Notes: generated from the letters alone by a model not told the origin. A DNA stretch of 29,895 nt from SURF-32 sp964648365 (GCA_964648365.1 CAZYLK010000061.1:1-29895), one strand, 5' to 3'. Shown: positions 1 to 7,497, counted from the first letter of the stretch. Translations and numbers: made by a program.

Positions 1-291
1 GAACCGACGGGTGAGATTCCCGGCTGCGTTGTCCGAGGCGTCGATGATCTGGCTGGTCAGATTCCCCGCCGCGTCGTGGGCGACGGTGTAGCCGCCCACG
101 GTGAGGTACTCGTTCGCCTCGTTGGCGGTGTAGAGCGTCGTGACCGAGTTGCGCTCGTCCTGGTACGTCACGCGGTTGCCGTACCTCCGCACGGGAAGCG
201 CTTCTACGTCCACCGGAAACCCGTCCCGCCGGATGGTTTCCGCCAATATCATATCGTCGGCGGCACTCAGTTTCCACGATCGGCCCGTCAT
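1..291 (-). CDS. RHS/YD-repeat protein fragment (partial, runs off the left edge)
   Basis: Reading the minus strand from an ATG at 291, the frame stays open to base 1. From about residue 38 (base 180 leftward) the product is typical RHS/YD-repeat sequence: GNRVTYQDERNSVTTLYTAN, then GGYTVAHDAAGNLTSQI and a second AAGNLT. RHS proteins are large surface or secreted beta-cage proteins; GNRxxY and YDxxGNL are hallmarks of their repeats. The first 37 residues are not RHS-like, carry no signal peptide and give no family signal. The in-frame stop upstream is the aroB TGA, 51 bases before the ATG, and only a weak AAGG lies about 14 bases ahead of it. This is therefore more likely the displaced 3' part of an RHS gene with a chance start than an intact gene, but the rest lies outside the window. 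RHS assignment is confident; gene status is not. Confidence 0.6.
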   Translation of the reverse strand, partial: MTGRSWKLSAADDMILAETIRRDGFPVDVEALPVRRYGNRVTYQDERNSVTTLYTANEANEYLTVGGYTVAHDAAGNLTSQIIDASDNAAGNLTRRF

Positions 292-342
292 CGCTCGGTC
301 AACCTTATCACGGCGGTCCCTCGCCGCGCGCTCCCGAAACCC

Positions 343-1497
343 TCAACCCCCCTCCACCGCAAATCGACAGGCACGCTCAACCAGTTCCAGCGGTACGTCG
401 TCGCGGACGGTCGGCTTTCCGACGCCCTCCAGCAACACGAACCGTAGCGAGCCGTCCGCGGCCTTCTTGTCCCGCGAGCAGAACTCCATCAGAACGGCCG
501 CGCTGATCGGGCCGCGCTGGTCGGACGGGTGGACCGAGGCGAATGCACGGACCGCGGCCAGCGACGTGGGAAATCCGAACCGCGTCAGCGTCGCATCGAC
601 GCGGACGACGAGCGCCTCGTCACACAATGACATCCATGCCGAGATCCGCGCGGCCGCGGCCAGCCCGATGGCGACGCATTCGCCGTGGCGGAGCCGGTAG
701 TCGCACGCCGCCTCCACCGCGTGACCGATCGTGTGGCCCAGGTTGAGCAACATGCGCTCGCCGGTCCGCTCGTACGGGTCGCGCTCGACGATTCGCGCCT
801 TGAGGGTCAGGTTGCGACGGACCAGCTCCTCCAGCGTGTCGGCGTCGCCGGCCAGGATCCGGGCCGCGTTCGCCTGGTGCCAGTTCAGGAACTCCTCGCC
901 ATCGAGCAGCGCGTGTTTGATCGACTCGGCCATGCCCGCACGCATCTCCCGCTCAGGCAGCGTTCCCAGGCAGGCGACGTCGATGAGCACGGTTGAGGCG
1001 GGGTGAAAGGCCCCCACCAGGTTCTTGCCCGCGCGCAGGTTGACGGCCGTCTTGCCGCCCAGGCAGGCGTCGATGCAGGCTTCCAGCGTCGTCGGGATGA
1101 GCACGAGTTCGACGCCGCGCATCCACGTCGCGGCCGCCATCCCCGCCAGGTCACACACCATGCCGCCGCCCAGCCCGACGATGACCCCCTGCCGCCCGAA
1201 CCGATGCTCCGCCAGCCACGCCCACGCTTCCAGCAGGCGATCCGTCGACTTGGACGCATCCCCCGGCGGCACGACGAGCGTGCAGTGCGGCTGAAGCCCC
1301 AATCGGTTCAGGTAAAGCCCGGCGACCGTCGCGTCCGTCACGATGCCCATCTGGCTGCCCGATCCGACCCGCCCGGCCATCGCTTGCGCCCGCCCGTCAA
1401 ACAGGCCACGGCCTATCAGGACGTTCGTCCGGCGTGCCTCGGCCGCGGACCAGAATCGGCAAGTTATCGGGCTTTCTGGTGTTGCTGCGGAACTCAT
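343..1497 (-). CDS. aroB: 3-dehydroquinate synthase
   Basis: Converts DAHP to 3-dehydroquinate, the second step of the shikimate pathway, using NAD and a divalent metal in the cytoplasm. The 384 residues are close to the usual family length. Visible landmarks are the NAD-binding GLGGGMVCDLAG (about 108-119), IPTTLEACIDACLGGKTAVN (about 134-153), LPEREMRAGMAESIKHALL with the metal ligand Glu191, LNLGHTIGHA with His255 and RHGECVAIG with His271. The usual LAQVDSSVGGKTAVN segment reads EACIDACLGGKTAVN here, and GGGVVGD reads GGGMVCD, so several cysteines are unusual substitutions next to the active site. No clear Shine-Dalgarno precedes the ATG at 1497. The 5' leader holds a GGCGGC-CCA-GCCGCC hairpin (1533-1547). 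The gene is divergent from folC across 183 bases and its 3' neighbour is an RHS fragment. Function is confident. Confidence 0.95.
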   Translation of the reverse strand: MSSAATPESPITCRFWSAAEARRTNVLIGRGLFDGRAQAMAGRVGSGSQMGIVTDATVAGLYLNRLGLQPHCTLVVPPGDASKSTDRLLEAWAWLAEHRFGRQGVIVGLGGGMVCDLAGMAAATWMRGVELVLIPTTLEACIDACLGGKTAVNLRAGKNLVGAFHPASTVLIDVACLGTLPEREMRAGMAESIKHALLDGEEFLNWHQANAARILAGDADTLEELVRRNLTLKARIVERDPYERTGERMLLNLGHTIGHAVEAACDYRLRHGECVAIGLAAAARISAWMSLCDEALVVRVDATLTRFGFPTSLAAVRAFASVHPSDQRGPISAAVLMEFCSRDKKAADGSLRFVLLEGVGKPTVRDDVPLELVERACRFAVEGG

Positions 1498-1645
1498 GGG
1501 GTCAAAAATCTGGGGTACATGCAGTACGTTGTGGCGGCCCAGCCGCCGCCCATCACGCGGCGCAGGAGTGGATGTAAATTACTGTAAATAATGATTATGT
1601 GTGTACTTGGCGACGTAGCGCGGCCGGTCCGAGGCCCCCCTCGCG

Positions 1646-1674
1646 TTGACGGTTTTGTGACGTTCTGCTAAGAT
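1646..1674 (+). promoter_or_regulatory. Sigma70-type promoter of folC, predicted leaderless
   Basis: TTGACG (1646-1651), a 17-base spacer, then TAAGAT (1669-1674). Transcription would start about 7 bases after the -10, at or next to 1681, which is the A of the folC ATG. No Shine-Dalgarno is present before that ATG, consistent with a leaderless message. Confidence 0.6.
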
Positions 1675-1680
1675 GCCCTC

Positions 1681-3093
1681 ATGGCAAGGTCAGCTATCGC
1701 GGCACCGCGTCGTGCTTCCAATGGCACCGCCACGCGACCGAAAAAGGCCATTCGGGATTTCCCCTCCGCAGTCGAGTACATCGACTCGCTGGTCAACTAC
1801 GAGAAACAGGTTCGAGTTGATTATAAACGGAAGAAATTCAGTCTGGCAAGAATGTCGCGCCTCCTGAGTGCCCTCGGGAACCCGCAGAAGAAGTTCAAAT
1901 CGGTCCACATTGCGGGGACGAAGGGCAAGGGGAGCACCTGCGCCATGCTGGGGGCGATGGTCGCGAACTGCGGCTACACCGTCGGCGTGTACGGTTCGCC
2001 CCACGTGCGCACCGTCCGGGAGCGCATCCAGGTCAACGGCCAGCTTATATCGGACGAGGATTTCGCCACCGCGATTGGCGCCGTGGCGGCCGCAGCCCGC
2101 AAGCCGCGGGTCGGGGCGCCGACCTATTTCGAGGCCGTCACCGCGGCCGCGTTCTACCACTTCGCCGAGGTTGGGGCCGACCTGGCGGTGGTCGAGGTTG
2201 GGATGGGAGGCCGGCTCGATGCGACGAACACCATCCAGCCGGAGGTCGTCGGGTTCACGAGCATCTCGTACGACCATCAAGAGCAGCTTGGCAACACGCT
2301 GGCGCTGATCGCGGGCGAGAAGGCGGGCATCATGAAGCGCGGCGTGCTGGCCTTCAGCGCGCCCCAGGCGGACGAAGTGCGAACGGTCCTGAAGCAGGCC
2401 GCGGACGAGTTGGAAATCCCGCTCAAGTTCACGGGCGAGGACGTGGAGTTCAGCCTGCGGTTCGAGGCGTCGCGCGGCATCGGGCGGCACACGCGTTTGT
2501 GCCTGACCACGCCGCACAGCAAGTTCGAGCATCTGCACGTGCCGCTGCTGGGCGAGCACCAGGCGATCAACTGCGGCCTGGCGCTGTCCATCGTCGACGC
2601 GCTCAAGAGCCGCGGCTTCGCGATGGAAGATCAGCGCATCATGGACGGCCTGGCCCATGTGAAGGTGCCCGGCCGGATGGAGATTATCCGGGAAAAGCCG
2701 CGGATTCTCGTCGATGTCGCCCACAACGCGGACAGCGTCAACGCCCTGATGCGCGCGATCGGCCAGAACGTCATCGCGGACTCCATGGTGGTGATCTTCG
2801 GCTGCCAGAAGCACAAAGACATTCCGGGCATGATCCGCGGCATCCAGCTCGGCGCCGACAAGATCATCTTCACCCGCACGAACTCGTCGCGCTCGGCCGA
2901 CCCGATCGACCTGGCCGCCGAGTACCTGGAGCAGTGCGGTCGCGTCGGGCAGGTGACCGAGAGCCTCGACGAGGCGATGGAGATCGCCCTCAGCGCCGTC
3001 TCGCGCGAGGATCTGATCTGCATCACCGGCTCGTTCTACCTCATCGCAGAAGCGGTGCGCAAGTACAGCGATCCGCAGCCCGTCGCCGTCTGA
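1681..3093 (+). CDS. folC: Folylpolyglutamate synthase / dihydrofolate synthase
   Basis: Adds glutamate to folates, and in bifunctional members to dihydropteroate, using ATP in the cytoplasm. The 470 residues contain the Mur-ligase-type P-loop GTKGKGS (79-85), the FolC signature SPHVRTVRERIQVNG (106-120), VVEVGMGGRLDATN, the SYDHQEQLGNT segment followed by AGEKAGIMK, the domain-linking PGRMEI and the C-terminal DVAHNADSV that binds the incoming glutamate. The first ~30 residues are a basic, low-similarity extension (PRRASNGTATRPKK), so a later start is possible, but the ATG at 1681 sits exactly where the promoter predicts the transcript to begin. No accD or other folate gene is adjacent. Whether it has both activities cannot be read from the motifs with certainty. 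Confidence 0.93.
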   Translation: MARSAIAAPRRASNGTATRPKKAIRDFPSAVEYIDSLVNYEKQVRVDYKRKKFSLARMSRLLSALGNPQKKFKSVHIAGTKGKGSTCAMLGAMVANCGYTVGVYGSPHVRTVRERIQVNGQLISDEDFATAIGAVAAAARKPRVGAPTYFEAVTAAAFYHFAEVGADLAVVEVGMGGRLDATNTIQPEVVGFTSISYDHQEQLGNTLALIAGEKAGIMKRGVLAFSAPQADEVRTVLKQAADELEIPLKFTGEDVEFSLRFEASRGIGRHTRLCLTTPHSKFEHLHVPLLGEHQAINCGLALSIVDALKSRGFAMEDQRIMDGLAHVKVPGRMEIIREKPRILVDVAHNADSVNALMRAIGQNVIADSMVVIFGCQKHKDIPGMIRGIQLGADKIIFTRTNSSRSADPIDLAAEYLEQCGRVGQVTESLDEAMEIALSAVSREDLICITGSFYLIAEAVRKYSDPQPVAV

Positions 3094-3343
3094 CGCACGC
3101 GATACCACGCGGCGTGTCTGCGCTGCGCGGGGCGTTCTTACCCGCGCGCAACCTCACTTTTGGATTCACCCGCCCCGGCCGGTAGTCTGGGTTGGATCAG
3201 GGTGCCGGCGACTTGCCCAGCCTCCGCGTGCAAGCGTCGGGAGGTTGGGGTGTCTGGGTCAAGAGCCGCTCGCTGCGCGCTGTTTCGTGGCGGCAACATC
3301 TCAGCAGTGCGAGGTGGCGGATGCGGTCGCGATCGACATAGCC
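3094..3343. other. Gene-free stretch after folC
   Basis: No convincing coding frame, RNA gene or repeat is seen in these 250 bases. The clear regulatory sequence starts after it, at 3344. No T-tailed hairpin was found directly behind folC. Confidence 0.5.
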
Positions 3344-3390
3344 GTTAAACTTAACCCAGCTTATCCACTTCGCCGCAACTGTGGCATAAG
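3344..3390. promoter_or_regulatory. AT-rich inverted repeats upstream of a strong promoter
   Basis: Two operator-like elements lie just 5' of the -35 box. GTTAA-AC-TTAAC (3344-3355) is a 5-bp inverted repeat with a 2-base centre. CTTATCCAC (3360-3368) pairs with GTGGCATAAG (3381-3390) apart from one bulged C. Both are AT-rich islands in GC-rich DNA and end 8 bases before the -35, the usual place for an activator or repressor site. The binding factor is unknown. Confidence 0.4.
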
Positions 3391-3397
3391 GTGTTTA

Positions 3398-3426
3398 TTG
3401 ACAAATAGTTACGGGCAGGCTATTGT
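3398..3426 (+). promoter_or_regulatory. Strong sigma70-type promoter
   Basis: TTGACA (3398-3403, perfect -35), a 17-base spacer and TATTGT (3421-3426). The predicted start is near 3433, giving a leader of about 120 nt before the small coiled-coil gene at 3556. Confidence 0.65.
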
Positions 3427-3555
3427 CTGTGTGGAGGGACGATAACGGGGAGGCATTCACTTTGCCCCTGCTGCCTGCATATGGTTGTGCAAGTGGCCGG
3501 CGCCTCGGAGCAGCGGCCCGATCAGGGGTGCGACAGAGGGGGGATGTGAAGCCTT

Positions 3556-3828
3556 ATGAACGAAGAGGCCTTTCAGCGCAAGTTGTCAGAACTGGTGAAG
3601 GAAATCGAGACACTGCCGGAGGGTGAGCGATCGCGGCTCCACGAGTTGGCGGAGCAGACGCGCGAGCGTCATCGGCAACTCAAGGAGACGGTCAGCAGCC
3701 TGCAGGAGAGCATCGACTTTCTGCGGCTGAGCATCAAGTACCTGTTGTTCGACCTGGAGGCGACGCGGCGCGAGAACACGCAGCTTCGCCGGATGCTGGA
3801 CGAGGAACAGGACAAGGGTGGCGAGTAG
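3556..3828 (+). CDS. Small coiled-coil protein, function unknown
   Basis: A 90-residue acidic, highly charged protein that looks helical throughout, with heptad-like spacing from about residue 8 to 85. Most distinctive is the core SLQESIDFLRLSIKYLLFDL followed by EATRRENTQLRRML. From memory, short coiled-coil proteins with a related RLSIKYLLFDLEATRREN core recur in planctomycetes, but I know no assigned role. There is no signal peptide or membrane segment. It is monocistronic: its own strong promoter lies upstream with a ~120-nt leader, and a textbook terminator follows. The ribosome-binding site is weak; a G-run (3537-3542) lies about 13 bases before the ATG. Such a protein could be an oligomeric scaffold or an accessory to a DNA or RNA machine, which is inference only. 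Confidence 0.8.
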   Translation: MNEEAFQRKLSELVKEIETLPEGERSRLHELAEQTRERHRQLKETVSSLQESIDFLRLSIKYLLFDLEATRRENTQLRRMLDEEQDKGGE

Positions 3829-3936
3829 GCCCGCCACGGCGAGGGTTGTGCGGAGGCCGCGGCGCCCCTCCTACCAGAATTGAGTGAGTTTCGACCGGGG
3901 GGGAGAGAGAGAGGGTCGACCCACCGGTCGACGACG

Positions 3937-3967
3937 CGGACGAGCCGTGCTGCGGCTCGTCCGTTCT
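3937..3967 (+). terminator. Intrinsic terminator of the coiled-coil gene
   Basis: A perfect 11-bp stem, CGGACGAGCCG (3937-3947) with CGGCTCGTCCG (3953-3963), loop TGCTG, followed by TTCTT. It lies between the coiled-coil gene and the convergent hemerythrin gene. The short T tract makes it moderately strong and only oriented for the plus strand. Confidence 0.7.
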
Positions 3968-4083
3968 TATGCGCGAATTGCCAGAAGCAGCCGCTTTTCC
4001 CAGCGCCGGATCATCGCATCGTGCATCGGCCGCCGCCTGAGGCATGGCCACGCGGCGGCGGGTTCGGCTTCGCTGACGGGTGA

Positions 4084-4536
4084 TCAGTCCTTCGTCCCCA
4101 TGTCCTGCGTGAATACGAACATGATGAGCATGTTTTCGTCCTTGTCGTGGTGCGCGATGTAGGAAAGCAGATCGTTAATCCGGTTGCAGCAGTCGCGGAC
4201 GAGCAGCCGGTCGGCGCTGCGCAGGACGGCGAGTTCACGATGAATGCCGTCGAGGAGCTTGCCGAACTCCTGGTGTTCGTGCTGCAACCGCTCGACCTCG
4301 GTTGCCAGCGTCGGGCGTTTTTCAACGACCGGCGCCAGATAGCCGTCGCGTTCCTCGAGCGCCATGTGCTTAAGCATGTGCGCGCGGAACGAGTCGAAAT
4401 GGGCGCGTAGCTCGGGGATCCAGTTCTCCAGGTGATAGGTGGGTACGCCGGCGACGCGCTCGCGGAGCGACCGCATTAGCTCGTCCACGCGGTGGTGCTC
4501 GTCGAGCATCCAGTGAAGCGTTTCGTCTCGAGTCAT
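4084..4536 (-). CDS. Hemerythrin-like HHE-domain protein
   Basis: A 150-residue four-helix-bundle protein with the histidine/glutamate pattern of the hemerythrin HHE cation-binding family, which binds a di-iron (sometimes haem) centre and senses or carries O2, NO or iron. Visible ligand candidates are DEHHRVDEL (His14/15), HMLKHMALEER (His53, His57, Glu61/62), QHEHQEF (His86/88) and the C-terminal AHHDKDEN (His129/130, Glu134). I chose the ATG at 4536 because GGAG lies 9 bases upstream; a TTG at 4569 and an ATG at 4551 in the same frame lack that site. No signal peptide, so cytoplasmic. It is convergent with the coiled-coil gene and divergent from the amidase. The physiological ligand cannot be told from sequence. 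Confidence 0.87.
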   Translation of the reverse strand: MTRDETLHWMLDEHHRVDELMRSLRERVAGVPTYHLENWIPELRAHFDSFRAHMLKHMALEERDGYLAPVVEKRPTLATEVERLQHEHQEFGKLLDGIHRELAVLRSADRLLVRDCCNRINDLLSYIAHHDKDENMLIMFVFTQDMGTKD

Positions 4537-4921
4537 GGGTGGCATCTCCATCGAAAGCGGGTGTCTCAAAGATTGTAGGGTCCGTCGGCGCCCGGAGTCG
4601 CGCGCCGTTGCGCGCCCAGTGGCCGGCGTCTGTCACGGCCGCTGACGCTCAGGCAGAACGCCGGCCGCACCGTCCAATCGGATGGCGTGCAAGAACCGTT
4701 CCCGCCGGACGGGGTGGCCGGTCGCCCCATTGCCCGGGCATCGGGCGGGCGCGGCACCCGGCCGGCAGCTTGCTTTCCGGACTGTTATCGGGCAATCTGC
4801 CGCTCGGCCGGGCCTGAACTCGACAGCCATGGCGCGACCCCGGTCGCGCCTGAACATACGCCAACGTCGGTTCGCTCACTCGTTCGCGCGAACGCCTCAT
4901 CCTGTTGCGCCGAGGCCGTCC
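4537..4921. other. Divergent intergenic region with two perfect inverted repeats
   Basis: No gene is supported here. Two structures stand out close to the amidase start: GGCGCGAC-CCCG-GTCGCGCC (4831-4850), an 8-bp hairpin without a T tract, and CGTTCGCGCGAACG (4881-4894), a perfect 14-bp palindrome 27 bases before the ATG. Either could be a regulator site or a leader structure. No consensus promoter was recognised. Confidence 0.5.
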
Positions 4922-5584
4922 ATGATCCAGCTTGCCCTTCCCGGCGTACAACGCCTGCTGGTCACCGCGATGCTGCTGGGGCTGGTCCTGCTGCGCGACG
5001 GCTGTGAGGGCGAAGAGGCCGCAGAGCAGGCCGATCGCCCGGCGCCGGTGGTGATCATCGACCCGGGTCACGGTGGTCACGATCCGGGCACGCTCGGCGG
5101 CGACACGCCGACGGCGCCGGAGAAGGATATCACGCTGGCCATTGGCACGGTGGTCGTCGCGCGGCTCGAAGCGCAGGGCGTACGGGTCATCGCAACGCGG
5201 ACGACGGACGAGTTCCTGGAACTCGACGAGCGGGGCGCCCTCGCGGATCGTCACCGCGCGAGCCTGTTCGTGTCCATCCATGCCGATGCGGCAGACAGCC
5301 CGAGCGCATCCGGGGCGACGTTCTACATTCGTCCCGCGGGCGACGCGCCGAGTCGGCGAGCGGCGGCAGCGATCGCCGCGAAATTCCGCAGCGCCGCGAT
5401 CAAGAGCCGCGGCACGGCCCGGGCAGAGTTCCGCGTATTGGTCAGCCATTCGCGTCCGGCCGTCCTGGTGGAGTGCGGGTATCTGACCAACGCCGACGAC
5501 GCCCGCAAGCTCAACGACCGGGAGTACCAGCAGGCGGTTGCGCGGGCGATTGCGGGCGGTATCCTCGATTTTCTTTCGGAGTAG
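4922..5584 (+). CDS. N-acetylmuramoyl-L-alanine amidase (Amidase_3 type), exported
   Basis: A zinc hydrolase that cleaves the bond between N-acetylmuramic acid and L-alanine in peptidoglycan. The 220 residues hold the complete Amidase_3 fold: IIDPGHGGHDPG (zinc His50), PEKDIT (zinc Glu67), LFVSIHADA (zinc His120) and VLVECGYLTN (catalytic Glu184). The N-terminus has a hydrophobic stretch (about 4-24), then RDGC; the Cys28 is not in a good lipobox, so it is either a signal peptide or a signal anchor. I preferred the ATG at 4922 over an in-frame ATG at 4829 because the hydrophobic segment then lies at the extreme N-terminus; neither has a clear Shine-Dalgarno. No SPOR, AMIN or LysM domain is present. 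It supports a peptidoglycan wall in this organism. It ends 21 bases from the convergent esterase gene. Confidence 0.92.
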   Translation: MIQLALPGVQRLLVTAMLLGLVLLRDGCEGEEAAEQADRPAPVVIIDPGHGGHDPGTLGGDTPTAPEKDITLAIGTVVVARLEAQGVRVIATRTTDEFLELDERGALADRHRASLFVSIHADAADSPSASGATFYIRPAGDAPSRRAAAAIAAKFRSAAIKSRGTARAEFRVLVSHSRPAVLVECGYLTNADDARKLNDREYQQAVARAIAGGILDFLSE

Positions 5585-5605
5585 TGGCCGTGCTCGGGCG
5601 GCGGA

Positions 5606-7006
5606 TCAGTCTCGCTGCGATGCCGGCCCGTCGATGCGGAATGACAGGCGCGCCCACGCGGGTCGCTTGAAGTCGAAGTCCTGCCGGGCCGTCTCCAGCA
5701 TGGTGACCAGTCGTCGCTCGACAAGCCCGTCGTAGCGGAGAATGCCGTTGCAGTTCACCACGATCGGCCGGCTGAAGTCGATCATGCCCTCACGCAGGCA
5801 GACGTTGACGCGTTTGCATCGGTGTGCGGTGATCGTGATGGTCTGGCCTTCGATCCGCCCAGCGAGATGGGCGAGGCGACCCTCCAGCACACCACGGACG
5901 AATTCGTCGCGCGCGTCGGTTTGGGCGGTGACGACCGTCAGTTGCTGCGACGTCCAGATCGGTTCCTCGATGACGGCGGCTTCCAGCCAGCCGACGCGGC
6001 CATGCGGAGGGAAGCGGATCCAGCCGCCGGCAGCGCGCTGATCCGGCTGGGCGGGCGGTTGAGCCAGCCATCCCGTCATCGTGGTGGACACGCGATCCCA
6101 GGCGGCGCTTTCGTCTTCGACCTCGGCGCCGTCGAACTTCGGAAGGCAGGTCTCGGCCAGTTCGCGCAGAGCGCGGTTGTGGGCTGCGACGAACAGGTCT
6201 CGCCGGGACAGTTCAGCCACGGCCTGCGGATCGTCGAGGTCGGCGAGCCACCAGGCCGATACGATCGAGAGCGGCGCCAGATTCTCGACCACCATCGGGT
6301 ACGCATATTCAGGGAGCGGCATGCGCGCATACCCGTCGATGACGCCAACACCGGTGAACAGGTGCGGGTAGGCGAGCGCGAGGCTCATCGCGAGATCGGC
6401 GCCGGCGCTGCTGCCGACCAGGAAGACCCGGTCGGGATCGATCCGGAATCGCCGCTGAACCTCGCTGAGGATCGATGTGAACTTCCCCACGCCGCCCTCG
6501 GCGGCCGGGAACATCCCGTCGTCGAGTCCGCTGACTGCCAGCGCGATGAAGCCCCCCCCACCCGGGTCCGCGAGCGCCTTGCTGACCTCGTCAAGGAACG
6601 CTACCGGCGTCGCGTCGGGCGGCGGGAGGCAGATCACCAGCGGCGTGCTCGCGGCCGACGGGTCGTACGGATCATGAATGCGGTAGAGCACGCGGACACC
6701 GGCGTCCGGCACGGCGATCTCGCCCCGCTGTGCGTCACCAGGTTCCCAGATGGCGACGGCGGGCAGAAGCCGCGCGGCCCGATCGAGGTCCAGCCCGACG
6801 GCGCGCGCGATCTGCCCCTGACGTGCCGACCGGCCGGCGTCATCGGACTCGGTGAGGTAGGCCGCCAGCAGGGCGACGACGTCTTCGTCCGATTGTGACG
6901 GTTGAGACGTTTCGGATATTTGGGTAGATTCAGGCGGCGATTCGGGCAGGCCTGCCGGTGGGCTGACGAGGATCAGAGCGAAGGCGAGCTGAAGTATTGC
7001 TGTCAT
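5606..7006 (-). CDS. Secreted alpha/beta-hydrolase, esterase-like
   Basis: A 466-residue protein with a short N-terminal signal peptide (about 1-20, MTAILQLAFALILVSPPAG), a Ser/Pro/Glu-rich linker (about 21-40), then an esterase/PHB-depolymerase-like alpha/beta-hydrolase domain. The nucleophile elbow is VFLVGSSAGADLA (GSSAG at 198-202, Ser200), and an LPPPD segment around 127-131 may form the oxyanion side. The C-terminal ~100 residues (from about GRIEGQTITITAHRC) form a separate beta-rich segment often seen after such hydrolases in planctomycetes. The Asp and His of the triad cannot be placed surely, and the usual C-terminal catalytic His is not obvious, so activity is uncertain. No strong Shine-Dalgarno was found. 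Convergent with the amidase and divergent from the nusA leader. Confidence 0.75.
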   Translation of the reverse strand: MTAILQLAFALILVSPPAGLPESPPESTQISETSQPSQSDEDVVALLAAYLTESDDAGRSARQGQIARAVGLDLDRAARLLPAVAIWEPGDAQRGEIAVPDAGVRVLYRIHDPYDPSAASTPLVICLPPPDATPVAFLDEVSKALADPGGGGFIALAVSGLDDGMFPAAEGGVGKFTSILSEVQRRFRIDPDRVFLVGSSAGADLAMSLALAYPHLFTGVGVIDGYARMPLPEYAYPMVVENLAPLSIVSAWWLADLDDPQAVAELSRRDLFVAAHNRALRELAETCLPKFDGAEVEDESAAWDRVSTTMTGWLAQPPAQPDQRAAGGWIRFPPHGRVGWLEAAVIEEPIWTSQQLTVVTAQTDARDEFVRGVLEGRLAHLAGRIEGQTITITAHRCKRVNVCLREGMIDFSRPIVVNCNGILRYDGLVERRLVTMLETARQDFDFKRPAWARLSFRIDGPASQRD

Positions 7007-7170
7007 TTTTCGCCTGAAAATTCAAGTTCGGTATGATCGCTATCATCGGTCCGGCGATCGTCCGATATTGTACACATCCCGTCCGGCCGTGGTGCAGCAT
7101 CGGCCGGGATGTCAGTCGCCGCTGCATCGACGGCCCATGCCGACCGGGGGACGGCGGTCGATCGTCGCGA

Positions 7171-7198
7171 TTGACACCCTTGGTGTTGGATTTATAAT
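7171..7198 (+). promoter_or_regulatory. Consensus sigma70 promoter of the nusA leader
   Basis: TTGACA (7171-7176) and TATAAT (7193-7198), both perfect, with a 16-base spacer. Predicted start near 7205, about 400 bases before nusA. It is the closest match to the consensus in the window. Confidence 0.8.
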
Positions 7199-7204
7199 GA
7201 TCCG

Positions 7205-7497
7205 TGGCCTGTGATTTTGTCTCGGTGGGCTTCATGCTCCACTTGGCGGATTGGCCGCCTCGGACAGTTATGGGCCGGTGAGAACTCTCGTCGAGCGTGA
7301 GTGCGATGGCAAGAAGCGGCGTCGGACATTGCGGAGTCGAAACCTGTGCGGCCTAGCGGGTTCATGCACGGGTTAGGCGCGCCGTGCGCGTCGATCGGCT
7401 TTTTTGCGGAGACAGCCGCCATGCGATAGGCCAGGGCCATCCTGGGATCGTTCGCCTCTCGTTCGGTGGGTTCGCGGTTTCGCGCCCACTTTTTTTT
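7205..7497 (+). ncRNA. Structured nusA leader RNA or free-standing small RNA (about 290 nt)
   Basis: Between a perfect promoter and a strong terminator lies a non-coding stretch with several hairpins: GGCGG/CCGCC (7245-7259), ACTCTCG/CGTGAGT with one mismatch (7284-7302), CCTGTGC/GCACGGG (7343-7372) competing with GCCTAG/TTAGGC (7351-7378), CGCGC/GCGCG (7378-7390) and CGGCT/AGCCG (7396-7418). It does not show the conserved cores of RNase P RNA, SRP RNA or tmRNA. A 15-codon open frame (7234-7281, MLHLADWPPRTVMGR) with GGTGG just upstream could be a leader peptide. Because the same strand runs on into nusA, the likeliest role is transcription attenuation of the nusA-infB operon; a separate small RNA is the alternative. 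Confidence 0.45.
7466..7497 (+). terminator. Intrinsic terminator upstream of nusA (attenuator candidate)
   Basis: GTGGG-TT-CGCG (7466-7476), loop GTTT, CGCG-CCCAC (7481-7489), then eight T (7490-7497). The stem is 9 bp with a two-base bulge. It lies 109 bases before the nusA ATG, and no second promoter is visible between it and nusA. Confidence 0.75.

Noticed and set aside
1690..3108. Long minus-strand frame antisense to folC (and similar long antisense frames in infB, psd and others)
   Set aside because: Expected in GC-rich coding DNA. The products are Arg/His/Asp-rich with no domain, while the plus-strand genes carry family motifs.
7205..7497. RNase P RNA, tmRNA or SRP RNA in the nusA leader
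   Set aside because: None of their conserved core sequences was found; the region is kept only as an unclassified leader or small RNA.
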